From assembly GCA_963708775.1 (NCBI GenBank), contig CAVPTI010000022.1, positions 1-64,000 on the forward strand: a stretch of 64,000 nt of DNA, written 5' to 3'. The DNA is from JAGVSR01 sp963708775 (GTDB lineage: Bacteria > Pseudomonadota > Alphaproteobacteria > Rhizobiales > Hyphomicrobiaceae). Each line of letters begins with the position of its first letter. The stretch's first letter is position 1. Below the pieces are notes generated by a model. It searched no databases. It was given only the letters and a program-made list of their open reading frames with translations, and was not told the DNA's origin. The position numbers and the translations under genes were made by a program. Positions 8,959-17,357 of this stretch are shown here, piece after piece.

Positions 8959-9405
8959 ATGCGTCTTACGATTAACGGGCAGGCCCACGAATACGAGGGC
9001 GCGGAGGAGATGCCGCTTCTCTGGTTCTTGCGCGACGAGATCGGCCTGATGGGAACAAAGTATGGCTGTCTTGTTGCTGCGTGCGGGTCATGCACCGTGC
9101 ACGTGAACGGCGAGGCAGTGCGTTCGTGTCAAACGCCGATGAGCGCAGTTGCGGATCAGCAGGTCACCACCATCGAAGGACTTGATCCTGAAGGGCGTCA
9201 CCCTGTGCAAGTTGCATGGCGCGAAGTGAGAGTGGCTCAATGCGGCTACTGTCAAACAGGGCAAATTATGCAGGCGGCGGCGCTACTCAAATCTACGCCT
9301 AAGCCGACCAACGACGAAATCGACGCTGCCATGCAGGGCAATCTGTGCCGTTGCGGGACCTACACGCGCATCAGAGCGGCCATAAAGCGGGCGAGCGAAA
9401 TCTAA
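8959..9405 (+). CDS. 2Fe-2S subunit of a periplasmic molybdenum hydroxylase (first operon)
   Basis: 148 residues of the xanthine-oxidase-family small subunit. The plant-type 2Fe-2S site is C37, C42, C45 and C57 (YGCLVAACGSCTVH...SC), and the second helical 2Fe-2S site is C95-x2-C98 plus C130-x-C132 (QCGYCQTGQ and LCRCGTY). It passes electrons from the molybdopterin subunit encoded 13 bases downstream. The gene is intact and starts with ATG at 8959. It is a paralogue of the protein at 19065-19523. The substrate is unknown; isoquinoline 1-oxidoreductase- and aldehyde-oxidising-type enzymes have this two-subunit form. Confidence 0.88.
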   Translation: MRLTINGQAHEYEGAEEMPLLWFLRDEIGLMGTKYGCLVAACGSCTVHVNGEAVRSCQTPMSAVADQQVTTIEGLDPEGRHPVQVAWREVRVAQCGYCQTGQIMQAAALLKSTPKPTNDEIDAAMQGNLCRCGTYTRIRAAIKRASEI

Positions 9406-9418
9406 GCGAGAAAGAACG

Positions 9419-11740
9419 ATGCTGCCTCGAACCAGGAAACAAAGGTACGTCGTCGAAGCTGTCAACCGGCGCGATTTCGTGCGGTTGGCCGGAGCGGCTG
9501 CCGTGTTCTGCATGACCGCGCGACCCGCATTTGCCGCCGCAGATGCACCGGCGGCGGCGCAGTTCGGCGCACTCGCGATGCCTCACGGAGTTGTCAATGA
9601 TCCGAAGGTTTTTGTGGCGATCGCAGTCGACGGTCAGGTCACGATCATCAGCCACCGCGCGGAAATGGGCCAAGGTATTCGAACGGGCCTCCCGGCCGTT
9701 ATTGCGGACGAACTGGAGGCGGACTGGACGCGCGTGCGCATCATGAACGCACCGGGCGACGAAGAGCGCTTCGGAAACCAGGATACCGACGGCTCGCGTA
9801 GCATGCGCCACTTCTTCATACCCATGCGCGAATGCGGCGCGGCGATGCGTATGATGCTTGAAAGCGCGGCAGCCCAGAAGTGGCGCGTTCCGGTTGGTGA
9901 GGTGCAGGCACAAAACCATTACGTGGTTCACGAGCTCTCAGGCCGACGTCTGGCTTACGGTGAACTTGCCAACGACGCCGCGCTGTTACCGGTGCCAGAG
10001 AAGGACAACATCAGGCTCAAAAAACCGGGCGAGTTCCGCTACATCGGCAAGGACATCGACATTGTCGACAATTTCGACATCACGACCGGCCGGGCTCAGT
10101 ACAGCGTGGACATCCGTTTGCCTGGGATGCTGTATGCCGTGATTGCGCGTCCCCCGGTTTACGGCGGCCGTCTCAAGAGTTTTGAAGCCGAAGCTGCGAA
10201 AAAGCTACCCGGCGTCGTCGACGTTTTCACCATCGATAGCCCTCGCAATCTTCCGTCGAAATTCCAACCGCTCGGAGGCGTAGCCGTCATCGCGCGCAAC
10301 TCATGGGCCGCGATCGAGGGCCGCAACGCTCTGAAAATCGAATGGGACGATGGTGCCAACGGCGCTTACAATTCTGCAGCTTACCGCGCAGAAATCGAGA
10401 CCCGGGCGAGAAAGCCGGCAAAGGTCGTTCGTCAGGATGGCGATGCGGCATTGCTGGATGAGGTTGGCGCTCAACGTATCACCGCAGACTACTATATTCC
10501 GCACATGGCGCAGGCTCCGATGGAGCCGATGTCGGCAACCGCCCGCATCAGCGATGGCAAGTGCGAAATCTGGACAGGCGTGCAAGCTCCCCAACTGGCG
10601 CGGACCGAGGTTGCAACCCGGCTCGGACTTGATCCTGCAAACGTGACGGTCAACACGACGCTCCTGGGTGGCGGCTTCGGGCGCAAGTCAAAGCCCGACT
10701 ACATCGTGGAAGCAGCCGTGTGCTCGCAACGGATGAACGGCGCGCCGGTCAAAGTCATTTGGACGCGAGAAGATGATATTCAACATGGCTATTACCATAC
10801 GGTATCGGCAGAGCATCTCGAAGCGCCGGTCGACAGCGATGGGCGCCCAAAGGCTTGGCTGCATCGAAGTGTGGCGCCCAGCATCGGCTCGATTTTCATG
10901 CCGGGCGTCGTACACGAAGGACCGTTCGAATTGGGGATGGGGTTGGTCGACGTTCCATTTCAGATTCCTGCTGATCCGCTGCGAGAACGGCGAGGCTGAG
11001 GCGCACGCGCAATCGGGTGGTATCGGTCCGTGTCTAACATTCCGCACGCCTTTGCCGTGCAGTCATTCGCGGCGGAGCTTGCGCACGCGGCAGGCCGCGA
11101 CTTTAGGGACTATCTGCTCGAAGTTGATCGGCGATCCGCGACAAACGGAAATGAAGCACATCGAGGGCTTCTGGAATTACGGTGAAAACGTACAGCAGTA
11201 TCCCATCGATACCCGCAGACTGCGCCGCGTCATTGAGACGGTGACCGAGCGAGCGAATTGGGGAGCGCAAAATGGACGAGGGGCGCGGGTTAGGACTTGC
11301 GGCTCATCGCAGCTTCGTCAGCTACATCGCCACGGTCGTAGAGGTCAAGGTCAGCGATGGTGACGTGAAGATCCCGCGCGTCGATGTGGCTGTTGATTGT
11401 GGATGCTATGTCAATCGCAGATCGCGTTCGCGCGCAGGTCCAAGGTGCGTGCATCATGGGTCTCTCGAACACCATGGACAGCGAGATCACCTTCGATCGC
11501 GGGCGCGTTCAACAGAGCAATTTCCATGACTATCCGTTTGCGCGGATCAATGAGGCTCCGCGGATCATCAATGTCCACCTCATCGAACAGAACTTCGATA
11601 TTCCGATGGGAGGAATTGGAGAACCGGCTGTACCGCCGTTCATGCCGGCGCTGACGAACGCCATTTTTGCAGCAACCGGGCGGCGTATCCGGGCTTTGCC
11701 GATCCGCAACCAGCTTAAGGCGCAGCGCGCCGAGCGCTAA
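9419..11740 (+). pseudogene. Molybdopterin-binding hydroxylase large subunit, broken by about five frameshifts
   Basis: The first 1.55 kb is an intact N-terminal two-thirds with a twin-arginine signal (NRRDFVRLAGAAA, RR at 17-18) and molybdopterin-domain motifs (AEMGQGIRTGLPAVIADE, LGGGFGRKSKPDYIVE, WTREDDIQHGYYH). From about 10,975 the reading must change frame near 10,980, 11,010, 11,130, 11,270 and 11,410 to follow SVSNIPHAFAVQSFAAELAH, IGDPRQTEMKHIEGFWNYGE, GRGLGLAAHRSFVSYIATVV and IGEPAVPPFMPALTNAIFAA to the stop at 11,740. The catalytic-Glu region (GIGEPAVPP) survives. The intact paralogue is at 19538-21745. All breaks fall in the last 800 bases. Confidence 0.8.
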
Positions 11741-11820
11741 AACAGCGTCGATCATCCCTGGTGGCCTGAGTATATCGCTACTTCTATTTTTTCAGTCCTG
11801 AAGCACGGTTCTGGATCAAC

Positions 11821-12330
11821 TTAAAGCGCAGCTTCTTTTGTGCCCGAGTAGGGCCCCGCGTAGTCGACGCCGATCCTTGGCACGCATTCCACCTCAGCGG
11901 TTCCCGTGGATGCGAATTCGAACCAAAGACCTGTCGCGCGGTTTGCCGGACGAGCATTCAGCGAAGCATCAACCTCCAGGCGCTGCGCCACCCGACCGGG
12001 GCCCGATAATCCTTGAACGGCTCGGATAAGGACTGCTGCCCCTTCGTCTATTTCACCGGTCACGATATTGAGCATCCAGTGCAATCCATAGACACGGTAG
12101 ATGTAAAGTCGTCCAGGAGGTCCAAACATGACTTCCCTACGCGCGGTACGTCCCCGTGATGAATGGGATGTAAGGTCATGGACGCCCTCATAGGCCTCGG
12201 TCTCCACGATGACGAACCGCCGCGTGCCTTCGCCTGTTGTGCGAACCAAAGTCATCCCGACCAGATCCTTGGCGACATCTGCGGCCCGTCTCTTGAAGAA
12301 GGAGAGTGGAGCGGCCTTACGCGCGGTCAA
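11821..12330 (-). CDS. 3-methyladenine DNA glycosylase (AAG/MPG type)
   Basis: 169 residues of the Aag/Mpg family: AKDLVGMTLVRTTGEGTRRF, VETEAYEGVHDLTSHSSRGR with the catalytic Glu (ETEAY), MFGPPGRLYIYRVYGLHWML, and GPGRVAQRLEVD. These enzymes excise alkylated purines in base-excision repair. The start is a TTG at 12330 that overlaps the TGA of the damaged xth gene (TTGA), indicating translational coupling to an upstream AP endonuclease. The C-terminus (RIGVDYAGPYSGTKEAAL) deviates from the family's usual YRF ending, so the last few residues may be altered by a nearby indel. Confidence 0.85.
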   Translation of the reverse strand: MTARKAAPLSFFKRRAADVAKDLVGMTLVRTTGEGTRRFVIVETEAYEGVHDLTSHSSRGRTARREVMFGPPGRLYIYRVYGLHWMLNIVTGEIDEGAAVLIRAVQGLSGPGRVAQRLEVDASLNARPANRATGLWFEFASTGTAEVECVPRIGVDYAGPYSGTKEAAL

Positions 12331-13104
12331 AGGTCAAGCTCGATCCAGGCCGGGGCATGATCGCTTGCGCCTGTGCGGCCTCGGACGGCGCGGTCGACAC
12401 CGCCTTAATTTAAATGTTTCGCGAGGGCCGGGCTCAGCAGGAAATGGTCGAGCCGCAATCCTTTGTCGTTCTCCCATCGATGCCGCATGTAATCCCAGAA
12501 GGTGTACATCCGTTCGTCTGGATATAAGTGCCGAAGTTGCGTCGGTCCAACCTTGCTTCAAAAGACGGCGGTACGCCGCGCGGCTCTCTGGACTGCACAA
12601 GGGCGTCGTTGTCCCAGGACTTCGTCGGATAAATGTCAAAGTCAGTGGGCACGACGTTGAAATCACCGACAAGTGCGACACGAGCTGTGAGTTTTTCCTG
12701 AGCAATCGCGCGTGTCGGATCAATCGTTCGAACCAGGCAAGCTTGTAGTCGAATTTCGGTCCGGGTTGCGGATTGCCGTTCGGCAGATAGATGCAGCCGA
12801 CAACAATGCCATTAATCGCAGCCTCGATGTAACGGCTCTGCTTGTCCGAAGAATCTCCAGGAAACTCGTCGCGACTGACGTGGATCTCATGCCCGCGGGA
12901 CAAGATGGCAACGCCATTCCACGTTCTCTGGCCTTTCCACGCGGCGCGGTACCCGGCCTTCTCGATGGCCTCCAGCGGAAACGCCAGCTGCTCCGCTTTC
13001 AGCTCCTGCAGGCAGACGATGTCCGGCTTGGCAGTTTTCAGCCAAGCCAGCAACTGTGAAAGTCGCTTGTTGATGTTGTTGATGTTGAATGTAGCGATCT
13101 TCAC
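12327..13104 (-). pseudogene. Exodeoxyribonuclease III (AP endonuclease), broken
   Basis: From a GTG at 13104 the frame reads VKIATFNINNINKRLSQLLA, IVCLQELKAEQLAFP and WNGVAILSRGHEI, a canonical XthA start. After about 140 codons it shifts to VALVGDFNVVPTDFDIYPTK, shifts again to RAAYRRLLKQGWTDA, and again to YPDERMYTFWDYMRHRWEND and KGLRLDHFLLSPALAKHLN. There an in-frame TAA (12405-12407) interrupts before GGVDRAVRGRTGASDHAPAW and the natural stop at 12327. So at least three indels and one nonsense codon. All catalytic motifs (N, E, DFN, DH, DH) are recognisable. Its stop overlaps the glycosylase start. Confidence 0.8.
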
Positions 13105-13435
13105 TGCAGTTTTCCATCGAGGCAAACATGCGAATATGGCCCTGCCGCGGCCGGTGTTACGGCGCGGAGCGCACTATTCGCGGCACGGTCGAAAATGGTC
13201 GCGCAGTATTTCGTCCGGGATGACCTGCTTGCCTGCCGTGGGTTCGGCAGTGCGTATCTGTACTTCGTGAGGCTATCCGACACGCCTTTGACAGAGCTCT
13301 TTGCGTCATTTGCAGCTTCCTTTGCTTTTCCTTGGAGCTTATCGGCCTTGCCTTCCGCCTGCATCTTTTTATCGCCGGTGGCTTTGCCAAGCGTGTCCTT
13401 AGCTGCACCCTTTGCCAGGTCAATTTTCCAGCTAT
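13101..13435 (-). pseudogene. CsbD-like stress protein with lost start codon
   Basis: The frame ending at 13101 contains IDLAKGAAKDTLGKATGDKK, MQAEGKADKLQGKAKEAAND and AKSSVKGVSDS, the Lys/Ala/Gly pattern of small CsbD proteins. A strong ribosome site (GAGGAG) sits six bases before ATA at 13435-13433, where ATG is expected; AGK follows in that frame, and one base is missing in the A-run before IDLAKG. So the start codon appears mutated and the frame shifted. Beyond about 13260 the reading looks non-native until a TGA that overlaps the GTG of xth (GTGA). Function of CsbD proteins is unclear; they are stress-induced. Confidence 0.55.
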
Positions 13436-13638
13436 GTTTCGCTCCTCAAGTTCAGGATGGGAATCGTTAGGAAATCCACACTTTCAGCGAAGTTCCGCGA
13501 GCTTGACGCTTACCGGCTCTATTTTTGGCTGATGAGGAGCATGCAACGACATGCACAGCCCGAAACCCGAAAGAAGTGGAACGCCGGTGGGCGAACGAGG
13601 TTGTGACCGATCATTTGGTCAACACTGGAAAACAGAAC

Positions 13639-13938
13639 ATGAAAGCTCTTCTAGCTGTAATTATCGCTGCGACGTCGGCCTCGACACTGGCGATCGCTGA
13701 ACCAACCGCACCGGCAGACAAAAAGGATTCCGGATCCTTATCGTCTGGAGCCAAGGATTCGAGCCGAGCAACTGCCAATCAGGGTGCGAATACGCGCGTG
13801 GGTCAGGAGCCAAGCACAAGCCAAACAAATGACCGCTCAGGTGGCACCTCCGTTGTTCCAGGCACGAAAAAGGGCATGGGAACGTCAGACCCCGACTGGC
13901 GTCGAAAAGCAGTAACCGCTGCCGGCGCGAGGCTATGA
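13639..13938 (+). CDS. Small secreted hydrophilic protein, unknown family
   Basis: 99 residues: a signal peptide (MKALLAVIIAATSASTLAIA) and then a low-complexity Ser/Thr/Gly/Asp-rich mature part (SSGAKDSSRATANQGANTRV) ending in DPDWRRKAVTAAGARL. I do not recognise a domain. It is probably exported to the periplasm. The stop overlaps an ATG at 13935 that opens the frame of the next small gene, so the two may be translationally coupled. Confidence 0.55.
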   Translation: MKALLAVIIAATSASTLAIAEPTAPADKKDSGSLSSGAKDSSRATANQGANTRVGQEPSTSQTNDRSGGTSVVPGTKKGMGTSDPDWRRKAVTAAGARL

Positions 13939-14048
13939 GCTTGGACAGCTTAGCTCGTTCGGAAAAGATCGCCTTGCTGCTCGCGCTGTTGGAACTCAAT
14001 GCCGCCGTACACATTGAAGCCGAACACCGGCAAGGAGGATTTGATTTA

Positions 14049-14261
14049 ATGCGAACGTTGATCACCAGCGTAACATTGCTTTTGATGGCATCAGCAGCTG
14101 TGGCGCAAGAGCAGTCTCAGCAGCTCTCTGACAATCAGGCAATTCCAGGTTTGATGTTGTTCACTCTGTTTGCCGCTTTGGCAATTGGTGTTGGCGCACT
14201 CCTGCTTTTCCTACGCAAGCGATCGAACAGAGCAGCCATGAAGCGCGCTTTGGACGAGTGA
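14049..14261 (+). CDS. Small membrane protein with signal peptide and one transmembrane helix
   Basis: 70 residues. The ATG at 14049 is preceded by a perfect AGGAGG site at nine bases and starts a signal peptide (MRTLITSVTLLLMASAAVAQ). After a short Gln/Ser linker comes one helix (GLMLFTLFAALAIGVGALLL) and a basic tail (RKRSNRAAMKRALDE), giving an outside-in anchor. The frame is open upstream to an ATG at 13935 overlapping the previous stop, but the signal peptide and ribosome site favour 14049. Unknown function. Confidence 0.6.
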   Translation: MRTLITSVTLLLMASAAVAQEQSQQLSDNQAIPGLMLFTLFAALAIGVGALLLFLRKRSNRAAMKRALDE

Positions 14262-14427
14262 AGTTCGTCTTACAAGGTGTATGACAACACCCGCGAACCA
14301 CATTGCGCGTAAATAATACTCCCTCAAGTGTCCGCTGACAGGCAGGCTGCGACAGTCTGTTGCCGGCGCCGGAACTGCCAGCTCATGGCGGTTCCTTTTC
14401 CATCTTCCGTTTTCTTCTGAGCGGCCG

Positions 14428-15219
14428 CTAGCCGGCGAGATCATTCACGCCCATGAGCACCACGTAAATTCCAACTGTTGCGACAATTCCCGCAAAAATA
14501 TGAGCTAGAGTTTGCTTGCGGTCCGATAAGACGCCGGCTGCGCGCCGTCCGAGAACGCCGCCGGCGATGCCGCCGATGATGAAGAACGCCACCAGCCGCC
14601 AATCGATTAGCCCAGACAGCGCGTAGTTGCCTGCCGTCGTCAACCCGAACGCAGCGACCGAAACAAGCGAAGAGCCGATGGCGAACAAGAGTGGCATGCT
14701 GGTTGCCGCCATCAGTCCCGGCACGATAAGAAAGCCGCCGCCAATTCCGAAGAAACCGGATAGGGCACCGACACCCACGCCATAGAGCAAGAGCATGGGC
14801 GCCAGTTCAGATGCTGAGGACCAATCAAGGCGGACGGCATCGTCACCGGCTACGGCCTTTTTGAAAAACATTGCAGCAGCGATCACCATCATCAGGACGC
14901 CAAACAAGACGAGCAATTTCTGGCCGTCAAACTGCTTTCCGAAGGAGGATCCGAGCACCGCTCCCACAGTTCCCGCCGCGGCAAAGACGAGGGCGCAGCG
15001 CCACTTCACATGATTTTGGCGTGCGTGGCCCCACAAGTTCACAAGTGCACTCAATGCAACAGCGACCGCGCTTGTGCCGATGGCGACGTGGGGTGATTTT
15101 ACGCCGACAAGGTAGACCAGCAACGGGACGGCAAGGATCGATCCGCCGCCTCCGATCAGCCCGAGAACGAAGCCGACAAGTGTGCCTGAGATAGTCGCGA
15201 GCAGGTCGTAAATCAGCAT
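14428..15219 (-). CDS. TauE/SafE-family sulfite/anion exporter
   Basis: 263 residues with the TSUP fold: two repeats of several hydrophobic helices each opening with a Gly-rich motif (GFVLGLIGGGGSILAVPLLV in the first half and GFFGIGGGFLIVPGLMAATS in the second). Family members export sulfite, sulfoacetate or related anions across the inner membrane. It is the last gene of a minus-strand run (DUF2892, two YeeE/YedE proteins, metallo-beta-lactamase protein), 44 bases after the latter, where exporting the sulfite produced from sulfane sulfur would be a fitting job (inference from context). Intact. Confidence 0.88.
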   Translation of the reverse strand: MLIYDLLATISGTLVGFVLGLIGGGGSILAVPLLVYLVGVKSPHVAIGTSAVAVALSALVNLWGHARQNHVKWRCALVFAAAGTVGAVLGSSFGKQFDGQKLLVLFGVLMMVIAAAMFFKKAVAGDDAVRLDWSSASELAPMLLLYGVGVGALSGFFGIGGGFLIVPGLMAATSMPLLFAIGSSLVSVAAFGLTTAGNYALSGLIDWRLVAFFIIGGIAGGVLGRRAAGVLSDRKQTLAHIFAGIVATVGIYVVLMGVNDLAG

Positions 15220-15263
15220 TGGTTGCCCCTAGTGCAGCTGCATGCGCCGCGTCGACGGCGAAG

Positions 15264-16157
15264 TTAGAGTTCGTTTATGGGCACCTTGAGGTAGCGCTTG
15301 CCGCTCTCGTCGGGATCGGGCAGCTGACCACCGCGAATGTTCACCTGGATCGAAGGAATAATCAGCTTTGGAAGTTCGAGCGAGGCATCGCGTTCGGTTC
15401 TCATTTTTACGAACTCATCTTCGGTCACACCCTCGCGCACATGAATGTTCGTGGCTTTTTCCTCGGCGATCGTCGTTTCCCACTTAATCTCGCGTCCCCC
15501 GGGCGCGTAATCGTGGCACATGAACAGCCGCATGCGGTCCGGCAATTCCAGGACGCGCTTGATGGAGCGGTAGAGCACGCGTGCGTCGCCGCCGGGAAAG
15601 TCGGCGCGAGCGGTTCCACCATCGGGCATAAAGAGAGTATCGCCGACAAACGCAGCATTGCCGATCACGTGCGTCATGCACGCCGGTGTGTGACCGGGTG
15701 TGTGCATGGCGAAGGCCTGCAGATTGCCGATCTTGTAAGTGTCGCCGTCTTTGAAGAGGCGATCGAACTGACTGCCATCGCGCTGGAATTCGGTACCTTC
15801 GTTGAAAATCTTGCCGAAGACGTCCTGCACGATCCGAATGTTCTCGCCGATGCCGATCTTCCCGCCGATCTTGCGTTGGATATAGGGGGCAGCAGACAGG
15901 TGATCGGCATGCGCGTGCGTTTCGATGAGCCACTCGACGTGGAGGCCGTTCTCTTCGACGTACTGGATAATCTTGTCGGCGAACTCGTAGCTGATGCGGC
16001 CGGCCGCGTAGTCGATGTCCATGACGCTGTCGATGACGGCGCACGACTTCGATGCCGGGTCCTGAACGACATAAGAGACCGTGTTGGTTGCCTCGTCGAA
16101 GAAGGCTTTGACCTTTGGTTCGACGGTCAGATCCACATGATGAGGAATATTGTTCAT
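15264..16157 (-). CDS. Metallo-beta-lactamase-fold protein, Blh/persulfide-dioxygenase-like
   Basis: 297 residues from the ATG at 16157. The metal site is THAHADH (H81, H83, D85, H86), followed by AMHTPGHTPACMTHVIG, AAFVGDTLFMPDGGTARADF (bridging Asp) and LFMCHDYAPGG (last His). This pattern fits the ETHE1/Blh branch, whose studied members oxidise glutathione persulfide to sulfite. The start overlaps the stop of the upstream YeeE/YedE gene (ATGA), so they are coupled. With the TauE exporter downstream it forms a sulfide-detoxification set like the BigR-controlled operons of Agrobacterium and Xylella. No rhodanese domain is fused here. Confidence 0.85.
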   Translation of the reverse strand: MNNIPHHVDLTVEPKVKAFFDEATNTVSYVVQDPASKSCAVIDSVMDIDYAAGRISYEFADKIIQYVEENGLHVEWLIETHAHADHLSAAPYIQRKIGGKIGIGENIRIVQDVFGKIFNEGTEFQRDGSQFDRLFKDGDTYKIGNLQAFAMHTPGHTPACMTHVIGNAAFVGDTLFMPDGGTARADFPGGDARVLYRSIKRVLELPDRMRLFMCHDYAPGGREIKWETTIAEEKATNIHVREGVTEDEFVKMRTERDASLELPKLIIPSIQVNIRGGQLPDPDESGKRYLKVPINEL

Positions 16158-16606
16158 GAGCGTCCCTGCTGATTGACGGGTTCGAGCTTCTGTCGTTGTG
16201 GCAAGGGTAGCGTGCGCGCGGCGATCATGCCGACGAGCATCGCTGCAACAAATATGTACGTCTCCAAGTTGCCGAGAGGCAGGGCGACGAGGGCTGGGCC
16301 GGGGCAATACCCAACGAGCCCCCAACCGATGCCGAATAAGGCCGCGCCTGTGACAAGTTTCCGGTCGACCATGGTCGCGGTTGGCAGCTGAAAGACTTCG
16401 GCGAAGACAGGACGGCGCCGCTTGAAGACCAAGCCATAGCCCAACCCCGTGACGAGGACGGCGGCGGCCATCGTGAGCGCGAGGCTTGGATCCCAGGCGC
16501 CGAAGACGTCGAGAAAGTTCTGCACCTTCGCCGGGTTTGCCAGGCCCGATACGATGAGGCCGAGGCCGAACACCAAGCTTGCGAAGAACGTCAGGGCGAT
16601 CTGCAT
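16154..16606 (-). CDS. YeeE/YedE-family membrane protein (DUF6691 half)
   Basis: 150 residues, four hydrophobic helices, starting MQIALTFFASLVFGLGLIVS. It contains the hallmark GLANPAKVQNFLDVFGAWDP and a second motif GIGWGLVGYCPGPALVALPL with a conserved Cys in the pore helix. YeeE/YedE proteins import thiosulfate or other sulfane-sulfur compounds through stacked cysteines; split two-gene versions like this pair probably assemble together. It begins one base after the stop of the other half (16608) and overlaps the metallo-beta-lactamase gene by four bases, an obvious operon. Confidence 0.87.
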   Translation of the reverse strand: MQIALTFFASLVFGLGLIVSGLANPAKVQNFLDVFGAWDPSLALTMAAAVLVTGLGYGLVFKRRRPVFAEVFQLPTATMVDRKLVTGAALFGIGWGLVGYCPGPALVALPLGNLETYIFVAAMLVGMIAARTLPLPQRQKLEPVNQQGRS

Positions 16607-16607
16607 G

Positions 16608-17045
16608 TCAGCCTCCAGCGACGTGGCGCATGATGAAAACGGTTGCCAGCGCGGTTCCCATGAACACGGCAGTTGCCACGAATGAGCGCGCAGACAGGCG
16701 TGCGATCCCGCAGACGCCATGTCCGCTTGTGCACCCGCTCCCGATGACACTGCCGAAACCGACTAAGAGGCCGCCGGTCAGCAAGAGGACTTGGTTTCCA
16801 GTGACGGCGTGCGAAATTTCCGAGCCGGTGATCAATGTGAAGATGGGGGCGGCCAAGATCAGACCGGCGCTGAAAGCCAGCCGGAGCATTGGCTGGTCTC
16901 CGCCATAGGGCGGCAGCAATCGGGACACGAAGCCGCTGACGCCTGCGATCCGGCCCGTGAAGGCCATCAGGACGACGGCGGCAGATCCGATCAGAATGCC
17001 GCCCAGCAGCGACGCTATTGGCGTAAATGCGGTTGGTTCGATCAT
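16608..17045 (-). CDS. YeeE/YedE-family membrane protein
   Basis: 145 residues with about four transmembrane helices. The signature GSVIGSGCTSGHGVCGIARL carries two cysteines in the SGCTSGHGVCG motif typical of YeeE/YedE sulfur transporters, and GGILIGSAAVVLMAFTGRIA is the first helix. It is the partner of the protein encoded at 16154-16606 and probably forms the thiosulfate or sulfide-derived sulfur channel of this cluster. It follows the DUF2892 gene by 39 bases. Intact. Confidence 0.88.
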   Translation of the reverse strand: MIEPTAFTPIASLLGGILIGSAAVVLMAFTGRIAGVSGFVSRLLPPYGGDQPMLRLAFSAGLILAAPIFTLITGSEISHAVTGNQVLLLTGGLLVGFGSVIGSGCTSGHGVCGIARLSARSFVATAVFMGTALATVFIMRHVAGG

Positions 17046-17084
17046 TGTCTGACGTCCGATTAATCAAAGTTATGCGCGTTCACA

Positions 17085-17282
17085 TCACGCGCGAGGCCGC
17101 GAGGCGCATGTGCTGACCCCGGCGACACTATAGGCCGGGCAAAACTTGGTAAGGCCGGTCAGCAGCGGGACCAGGCCAATAAGCCCCCAGAGGGTTTGCG
17201 GGCCAATGAAGACGAGGCTCAGAAGGGCTAGTCCGAGAACTATTCTGAAAGTGCGATCAATCGTGCCTACGTTGCATGACAT
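17085..17282 (-). CDS. DUF2892 (YgaP-type transmembrane) protein
   Basis: 65 residues. MSCNVGTIDRTFRIVLGLAL opens with the family's N-G-x-x-D-R-x-x-R motif, followed by two helices (LVFIGPQTLWGLIGLVPLLT) and a FCPAYSVAGVSTC end with two cysteines. In YgaP this module anchors a rhodanese domain; stand-alone copies are common in sulfide-responsive operons. It is the first structural gene after the truncated regulator and is preceded by a palindromic operator (17334) and a hairpin enclosing its ribosome site (17288). Confidence 0.82.
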   Translation of the reverse strand: MSCNVGTIDRTFRIVLGLALLSLVFIGPQTLWGLIGLVPLLTGLTKFCPAYSVAGVSTCASRPRA

Positions 17283-17287
17283 GGTGG

Positions 17288-17305
17288 GTCTCCTGTTCTG
17301 GAGAC
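17288..17305 (-). promoter_or_regulatory. Perfect inverted repeat enclosing the DUF2892 ribosome-binding site
   Basis: On the minus strand GTCTCC-AGAACA-GGAGAC forms a six-pair stem, and the GGAGA of the 3' arm is the ribosome site for the ATG at 17282. If it folds in mRNA, it would hide the ribosome site; in DNA it could instead be a second operator. The pairing is seen directly, the function is inferred. Confidence 0.5.
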
Positions 17306-17333
17306 GTTAATATGCCGGTTGAGCCGCGATGTA

Positions 17334-17348
17334 TGTGACGTAGTCACA
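17334..17348 (-). promoter_or_regulatory. Crp/Fnr-type operator upstream of the sulfur cluster
   Basis: A perfect palindrome TGTGAC-GTA-GTCACA lies 52-66 bases upstream of the DUF2892 ATG. A possible -10 box (CATATTAA on the minus strand, about 17308-17315) puts the palindrome centre about 40 bases before the presumed transcript start, the usual class II activator position. The spacing (TGTGA-N5-TCACA) is one base shorter than the Crp/Fnr consensus N6. A Crp/Fnr-family gene lies directly upstream. Confidence 0.55.
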
Positions 17349-17357
17349 AAGGCGGGC

